64,000 nt of DNA from Corynebacterium tuberculostearicum (lineage in GTDB: Bacteria > Actinomycetota > Actinomycetes > Mycobacteriales > Mycobacteriaceae), in the NCBI RefSeq assembly GCF_016127015.1, contig NZ_CP065972.1:1550001-1614000 (forward strand), in the 5' to 3' direction. Below the pieces are notes generated by a model that ran no database searches, had not been told where the DNA came from, and worked only from the letters and a program-made list of their open reading frames with translations. Position numbers and translations under genes: made by a program. Shown one piece after another: positions 59,964 through 64,000 of the stretch. Within the stretch, counting starts at the first letter, position 1, and the number at the start of each line of letters is the position of its first letter.

Positions 59964-60403
59964 CAGTTTCCCACCTGAATTTTCCAGGCAGCAAGTAGAG
60001 CTAAGGGAAGTCCGGCTACCCCAGCCAACAATGCAGCCCAAACTACATCGAGGCCCCCGCCCCCACTTAAGTGCGGCCAGAAAAATTCAGCACCGGCAGC
60101 ACACAACATCGAAATAATGGTGGCAACGACATAACGGATCCGCCAACCGCGCGGTTGTACACTGCGATTGGACACAATACGTACCGCTAGCCCTACAGCA
60201 AGCCCAACGAACAGCAGTGGAGCTAGGAAATATATAGTCGCCGAGATCCACGACTGCCCATCTTTGGCCAGTAGTCGAGCCCACACAAACAACACAATGA
60301 GCGCAGCGAGTAACAATAGCCACATCCCCTCGCGGCGGGACACCCCCTCTGGCCGCTTGGTACTACTTGCTTTTACCTTCGTACTGAATCGACTTAGCTC
60401 CAT
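59963..60403 (-). CDS. Membrane protein partner of the winged-helix regulator, 146 aa
   Basis: Four hydrophobic segments (about residues 27-43, 52-74, 87-107 and 117-138) with a basic N-terminus predict a four-helix inner-membrane protein with both ends in the cytoplasm. GGGGAG precedes the ATG. It overlaps the regulator gene by one base. I recognise no family; by context it may sense an envelope state or tether the regulator. It begins 130 bp after the rplU-rpmA terminator, so it opens a new transcription unit. Confidence 0.75.
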   Translation of the reverse strand: MELSRFSTKVKASSTKRPEGVSRREGMWLLLLAALIVLFVWARLLAKDGQSWISATIYFLAPLLFVGLAVGLAVRIVSNRSVQPRGWRIRYVVATIISMLCAAGAEFFWPHLSGGGGLDVVWAALLAGVAGLPLALLAAWKIQVGN

Positions 60404-60478
60404 GACTCTCCCCTATCGTGACAGTTTCTTAGAAAATAACCACTTTCCTTTTCGGAAACAAGGGGTCCTATGAAACAA

Positions 60479-60520
60479 GAAAATCCTCGAGCCACCCTCA
60501 CTGGGGCAGACTCGAGGATT
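60479..60520 (-). terminator. Terminator after rplU-rpmA
   Basis: AATCCTCGAG (60482-60491) pairs perfectly with CTCGAGGATT (60511-60520); the minus strand continues TTTCTTGTTTC. It cuts the usual rplU-rpmA-obg continuity. Confidence 0.85.
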
Positions 60521-60538
60521 AACCTCATCGGCCTGAAG

Positions 60539-60817
60539 CTAGGCAGTTGCCTCTGCAGCAACCTCTTCAGCCGGAACGATGTTGACCATACGACGGCCAC
60601 GCTTGATACCGAACTCAACGGAGCCAGCTGCAAGCGCGAACAGGGTATCGTCGCCGCCGCGGCCTACGTTCTCACCTGGGTGGAACTTGGTACCGCGCTG
60701 ACGCACGATGATCTCGCCGGCATTAACCTGCTGACCACCGAAGCGCTTGACGCCGAGACGCTTGGACTCGGAATCGCGACCGTTGCTGGAGCTGGAAGCA
60801 CCCTTCTTGTGTGCCAT
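60539..60817 (-). CDS. rpmA: 50S ribosomal protein L27
   Basis: A 92-residue ribosomal protein near the peptidyl-transferase centre. [16 protein letters not shown] is the standard N-terminus of actinobacterial L27 without a cleaved leader, and [24 protein letters not shown] is the conserved core. It follows rplU by 42 bp in one operon. Codon bias is strong. Confidence 0.97.
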   Translation of the reverse strand: MAHKKGASSSSNGRDSESKRLGVKRFGGQQVNAGEIIVRQRGTKFHPGENVGRGGDDTLFALAAGSVEFGIKRGRRMVNIVPAEEVAAEATA

Positions 60818-60859
60818 GTGGTTTTCCCTCCTTTAGGGATAATTACAGCCGGTTAAGGC

Positions 60860-61165
60860 TTACTTGATACCGGTGATCTTCAAGGTGGTCACAGGCTGAC
60901 GGTGGCCCAGACGCCTCTTGTAACCAGTCTTGTTCTTGTACTTCAGGATATCGACCTTCGGGCCTTTACCCTGCTCAACGATTTCTGCGGAGACAGAAAT
61001 CTTTTCCAAGTCGGAAGCCTTGGACTTAACATCGGCGCCATCGACGAGCAGAACCGGGGTGAGAGCTACGGCAGAGCCTGGCTCACCCTCGATCTTCTCG
61101 ACCTTGACGAGGTCACCTTCAGCAACCTTGTACTGCTTGCCGCCGGTCTTGACGATCGCGTACAT
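60860..61165 (-). CDS. rplU: 50S ribosomal protein L21
   Basis: A 101-residue ribosomal protein binding 23S rRNA. The start [14 protein letters not shown] and the C-terminal [23 protein letters not shown] are characteristic. It is first in rplU-rpmA, about 225 bp after the RNase E/G gene, with its own leader in between. Confidence 0.97.
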   Translation of the reverse strand: MYAIVKTGGKQYKVAEGDLVKVEKIEGEPGSAVALTPVLLVDGADVKSKASDLEKISVSAEIVEQGKGPKVDILKYKNKTGYKRRLGHRQPVTTLKITGIK

Positions 61166-61391
61166 AGAGGGTTACCCCTTATCTAAACTCGCTCGGAAGC
61201 AACCGGGGAGGCCGCGTTCCGAATGGACACTTACACATTGCGTTTAGTTCCCGCGCGAACATGCCCGCACAGCTCACTGTGTGAGTGTCGGACTGATCCA
61301 GCGCCGTGAGTACTAAACAGCGACTGTCAAAGACTACCCCGTAGCGGGCACAAAATACAAACCACGCTATTTGTGCCCGCGTGGCGTAGCC
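61166..61391. other. rne-rplU gap with a large hairpin
   Basis: Holds the hairpin at 61344-61380, a TTGACA (minus strand, about 61326-61331) without a well-spaced -10, and a small CTCAC-TGT-GTGAG inverted repeat (about 61274-61286). The rplU promoter is probably here but I cannot fix it. Confidence 0.4.
61344..61380 (-). terminator. Strong hairpin after the RNase E/G gene
   Basis: GCGGGCACAAA (61344-61354) pairs perfectly with TTTGTGCCCGC (61370-61380), loop 15 nt, 11 bp after the rne stop. A T run is missing downstream, so it could be either a terminator or an RNase processing site. Confidence 0.5.
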
Positions 61392-64000
61392 CTAAGACGT
61401 GCTTCGCCGTGCTACGCGGCGTCGGCCGCGCCCAGACTTTGCGTGCGACATTTCCTTGTGCGCACCGCTCGCGGAAGACTGCTTCTGCCCTGCGTCATCC
61501 TGCGCCTTTGGGGCCTTGGCGCTTGCCGACGCCCCCTTCTTGCGCACCGCCCTCTTCTTTCCGCGGCGCAGCACCTTGGTATCGCCCGTGGTAGCCCGCT
61601 GGCCAGCATCGGAACGATCCGGCGATCCACCCTGCTGCGTCGAACGGCCTTGGGCGGTCTTCGCTGCCTTCGGATTCTCTGCTACCGCCTTCTTAGAAGC
61701 GGCCTGGCGCACGGCACGGCGACGCCCACGGCCCTTGCCACCGGCTCGCCCCGCACGCGCGGCGCCAGCGGCCTTTTCATGGCGTTGCTCGGCGGACCCG
61801 CCCGCCTGCTTGCGTTCGTGCTCCTGCGCCTTTTCCTTGACCTCGTGCGGCACGCGCGAGTTGGTCCGGCGCTTGGTCTGCTGGGTGCGCACCGAACGAC
61901 GGCGGCCACGCCCGCGTCCCTTGCGCTCTTCGCGCGAGGCCTTCTGTCCGCGCTGGGCTTCAGCGCCGTTGGCATTATCGTCGGCGTCGACAGAGTCCTG
62001 CTCACCGGAGACGGCGAAATCCTGTGGTTGCGGGCGCCTATCGGAGCGCGAATTTCCGCGGGTGCGGCGCTTGCGGCGCGGGGAAGCCTCAAACTCAGCT
62101 ACTGCCTCGTCATAGGTCTTTTCAATTGCCGTCTCCGTAGCCGTTGCCTTCTCGGTAATCTTCTGCTCGCCGCCTGGAGCCGTACGCGTGGCCTTAGACC
62201 GGCGCGTCGCCCGGCGCGGCTTCTTGCCCCGCTTGGAGCCCGCCCCAGCACCTGGGTGGACCTGCGCAATAGCACCCGAATCGGCGTCCGTATCCGCATC
62301 GGGGACGTAGGAATTAAATTCCTGCACCTCGTCGCTCTCGGCAGCATTATCCGCCGCGGCGTACGCGATGGCCTCGATATCGGATACCTGAGTCTGGGTG
62401 TGCTTGCGCGCACGGCGGCGACCGCGTCCACGGCCGCGCTCCTTGTTGCGGTCATGGTCCCCGCTGTGCTCTTCCGATCCAGCGTGTGACTGAGCCGGAC
62501 CGCGCTCATCTACAACGACGTTCGCTACGAGATCTTCCAGCGACGTCTTCGCAGATTCCTGTGCGGCCTCTTCGCTCTCGGTACCGTAGACCGGTGCCTG
62601 GGTCTTCTTGAATCGCTTAGGTTTGGAGGAGCTTTCGGCGGCGTCGTCAAGCTCGTGCTTATGCATCGCCACCGCAGCCGGGTGCTGCTGCGGATCGTGG
62701 TGTTGCTTCTTGTGCGCGTTGGGCTTGCGGCCAGAATGCTTGGAGCGCTGCTCGTCCTCGGCCTCATCCACCGGATACTGGTGAATGATGATGCCACGGC
62801 CGTTACAACACTCGCACTCGGTGGAGAACGTTTCTACCAAGCCGGTGCCGAGGCGCTTGCGGGTCATCTGCACCAGACCCAGCGACGTCACCTCCGAGAC
62901 CTGGTGGCGGGTGCGATCGCGGCCCAAGGCTTCCTTCAGGCGGCGCAGCACCAGATCCTGGTTTTCCGGCAGGACCATATCGATAAAGTCCACGACGATC
63001 ATGCCGCCGAGATCGCGCAGGCGCATCTGGCGCACGATTTCTTCGGCCGCCTCGAGGTTATTGCGGGTTACCGTTTCCTCCAGGTTGCCGCCAGAACCGG
63101 TGAACTTTCCGGTATTGACATCAATCACGGTCATGGCCTCGGTGCGGTCGATGACCAACGTGCCGCCGGAGGGCAGCCATACCTTGCGCGAGAGCGCCTT
63201 ATGCAGCTGCTCATCAATGCGGTAAGCCTCGAAGGCATCCTGCCCGCCGTGATCCTTGGCACGGTAGCGCACCACGCGGTCCGCAAGGTCTGGCGCCATG
63301 GAATCCACATAAGCACGGACGGTGTTGAAAGAACGCTTGCCATCGACGAGGAGCTCAGTGAAGTCTTCGTTGAAGAGATCGCGCACCACCTTGATGAGCA
63401 TGTTCGGCTCTTCATACATGGTCACCGGCTTGGCACCCTTGGAGGATTTTTCTTTCTTAGCGTGTGCCACGATGTCCTCCCACCGGCTGTGCAGGCGGTT
63501 GACGTCGGTAGCGATTGCCTTTTCCGGTACGTTTTCGGCGGCGGTGCGGATGATCGCTCCACCATCGCCTGGAACCACGCGGCCGAGGATATCCTTCAAG
63601 CGCTTGCGCTCTGGGGCAGGCAGCTTGCGGGAAATGCCGGCGCTGCGCCCGCCCGGTACGTAGACCAGGTAGCGGCCAGCAAGGGAAATCTGGGTGGTAA
63701 GGCGCGCGCCCTTATGACCGATGGGATCCTTAGCCACCTGCACCAGCACCTGGTCACCAGACTTCAGGGCGTTTTCTACCTTGCGGGCGCGCCCGTGCAG
63801 CTTGGTCTTGCGCCAGTCGATTTCACCGGCGTAGAGCACGCCGTTTCGGCCCTGTCCGATATCCACGAAAGCCGCCTCCATGGACGGCAGCACGTTTTGG
63901 ACGCGGCCCAAGTAGATATTGCCGATGAGAGAGGCCTGGGATTCGGTGGTCACGAAGTGCTCGACCAACAGGTCATCTTCTAAAACGCCCACCTGGGTGA
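61392..64000 (-). CDS. rne: Ribonuclease E/G, N-terminus outside the window
   Basis: Endoribonuclease that starts mRNA decay and processes rRNA precursors. The window begins within the S1 domain region (SLIGNIYLGRVQNVLPSMEAAFVDIGQGRNGVLYAGE), followed by the catalytic DNase-I-like part with VIDVNTGKFTG and GGMIVVDFIDM (metal-binding aspartates) and the zinc link CECCNGRG. After about residue 410 the chain is charged and low-complexity, with repeated GRGRRR-type blocks to the very end. The reading frame is open to the window edge, upstream codons continuing the family pattern, so the true start is beyond 64000. Confidence 0.93.
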   Translation of the reverse strand, partial: TQVGVLEDDLLVEHFVTTESQASLIGNIYLGRVQNVLPSMEAAFVDIGQGRNGVLYAGEIDWRKTKLHGRARKVENALKSGDQVLVQVAKDPIGHKGARLTTQISLAGRYLVYVPGGRSAGISRKLPAPERKRLKDILGRVVPGDGGAIIRTAAENVPEKAIATDVNRLHSRWEDIVAHAKKEKSSKGAKPVTMYEEPNMLIKVVRDLFNEDFTELLVDGKRSFNTVRAYVDSMAPDLADRVVRYRAKDHGGQDAFEAYRIDEQLHKALSRKVWLPSGGTLVIDRTEAMTVIDVNTGKFTGSGGNLEETVTRNNLEAAEEIVRQMRLRDLGGMIVVDFIDMVLPENQDLVLRRLKEALGRDRTRHQVSEVTSLGLVQMTRKRLGTGLVETFSTECECCNGRGIIIHQYPVDEAEDEQRSKHSGRKPNAHKKQHHDPQQHPAAVAMHKHELDDAAESSSKPKRFKKTQAPVYGTESEEAAQESAKTSLEDLVANVVVDERGPAQSHAGSEEHSGDHDRNKERGRGRGRRRARKHTQTQVSDIEAIAYAAADNAAESDEVQEFNSYVPDADTDADSGAIAQVHPGAGAGSKRGKKPRRATRRSKATRTAPGGEQKITEKATATETAIEKTYDEAVAEFEASPRRKRRTRGNSRSDRRPQPQDFAVSGEQDSVDADDNANGAEAQRGQKASREERKGRGRGRRRSVRTQQTKRRTNSRVPHEVKEKAQEHERKQAGGSAEQRHEKAAGAARAGRAGGKGRGRRRAVRQAASKKAVAENPKAAKTAQGRSTQQGGSPDRSDAGQRATTGDTKVLRRGKKRAVRKKGASASAKAPKAQDDAGQKQSSASGAHKEMSHAKSGRGRRRVARRSTS
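61521..61533 (-). repeat. Iterated 13-mer, copy 9 (in rne)
   Basis: The plus strand reads GCTTGCCGACGCC. On the gene strand the motif is read Gly-Ala-Ser-Ala-Ser, not Leu-Ala-Asp-Ala. Confidence 0.75.

Noticed and set aside
62300..62700. Possible frameshift or fusion in the RNase E tail
   Set aside because: The frame is continuous and the low-complexity basic tail is usual for actinobacterial RNase E.

Overview
The window looks like a chromosomal segment of a Corynebacterium. The evidence is a base composition near 60% GC, gene products closest to corynebacterial families, and local gene orders I remember from C. glutamicum: fadD15-malQ-esterase-idi, aecD-brnQ-monooxygenase, lepA-rpsT-holA-comEC, and rne-rplU-rpmA-obgE-proB-proA-nadD-rsfS. 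The species cannot be fixed from sequence alone. No tRNA, rRNA, IS element or CRISPR array was found. Many genes carry a TANNNT -10 box 6 to 9 nt before the start codon and no ribosome binding site, the usual sign of leaderless mRNAs in this genus.

Layout, left half. 1-14.9 kb is mostly conserved metabolism: acyl-CoA ligase, 4-alpha-glucanotransferase, esterase, isopentenyl-diphosphate isomerase with a lipoprotein, a multidrug-type ABC exporter, cystathionine beta-lyase, branched-chain amino-acid carrier and a flavin monooxygenase. 15-20.7 kb is a GntR regulator followed by a complete peptide/opine/nickel-type ABC importer. 20.8-25.2 kb holds a FUSC membrane protein, an RNA 2'-5' ligase-like protein and a thiosulfate transporter fused to a TusA domain, the last with an McbR-like operator. 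25.2-29.6 kb carries two tandem NarL-type two-component systems. 29.7-32.2 kb has an M20 amidohydrolase and an HNH nuclease separated by two perfect DnaA boxes. 32.3-36.7 kb is an operon of a secreted phosphoesterase, EfeO and EfeB.

Layout, right half. 36.9-39.9 kb has lepA and a PemK-like gene firing from one shared symmetric promoter, then rpsT. 40-43 kb is an accessory insert: a TetR regulator and a two-gene restriction-modification system. 43-49.4 kb is LysE, an ankyrin protein, holA, comEC, comEA, DegV, a histidine phosphatase and rsfS. 49.5-56.5 kb is nadD, proA, two tandem hydroxyacid dehydrogenases, proB and obgE. 56.5-60.4 kb is an unusual cassette lying between obgE and rpmA. It encodes a SipW-type signal peptidase flanked by two proteins with matching SipW-type signal peptides (a TasA/camelysin-like protein and a LamG lectin-fold protein), plus an upstream winged-helix regulator/membrane protein pair. 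60.5-64 kb is rpmA, rplU and a truncated RNase E/G.

Two signals stand out. One is the SipW/TasA-like/LamG cassette, a probable surface-fibre or matrix export system. The other is a 13-base sequence, GGCGTCGGCAAGC, present nine times exactly in 64 kb, on both strands, in more than one reading frame and once between genes; nothing annotated here explains it.
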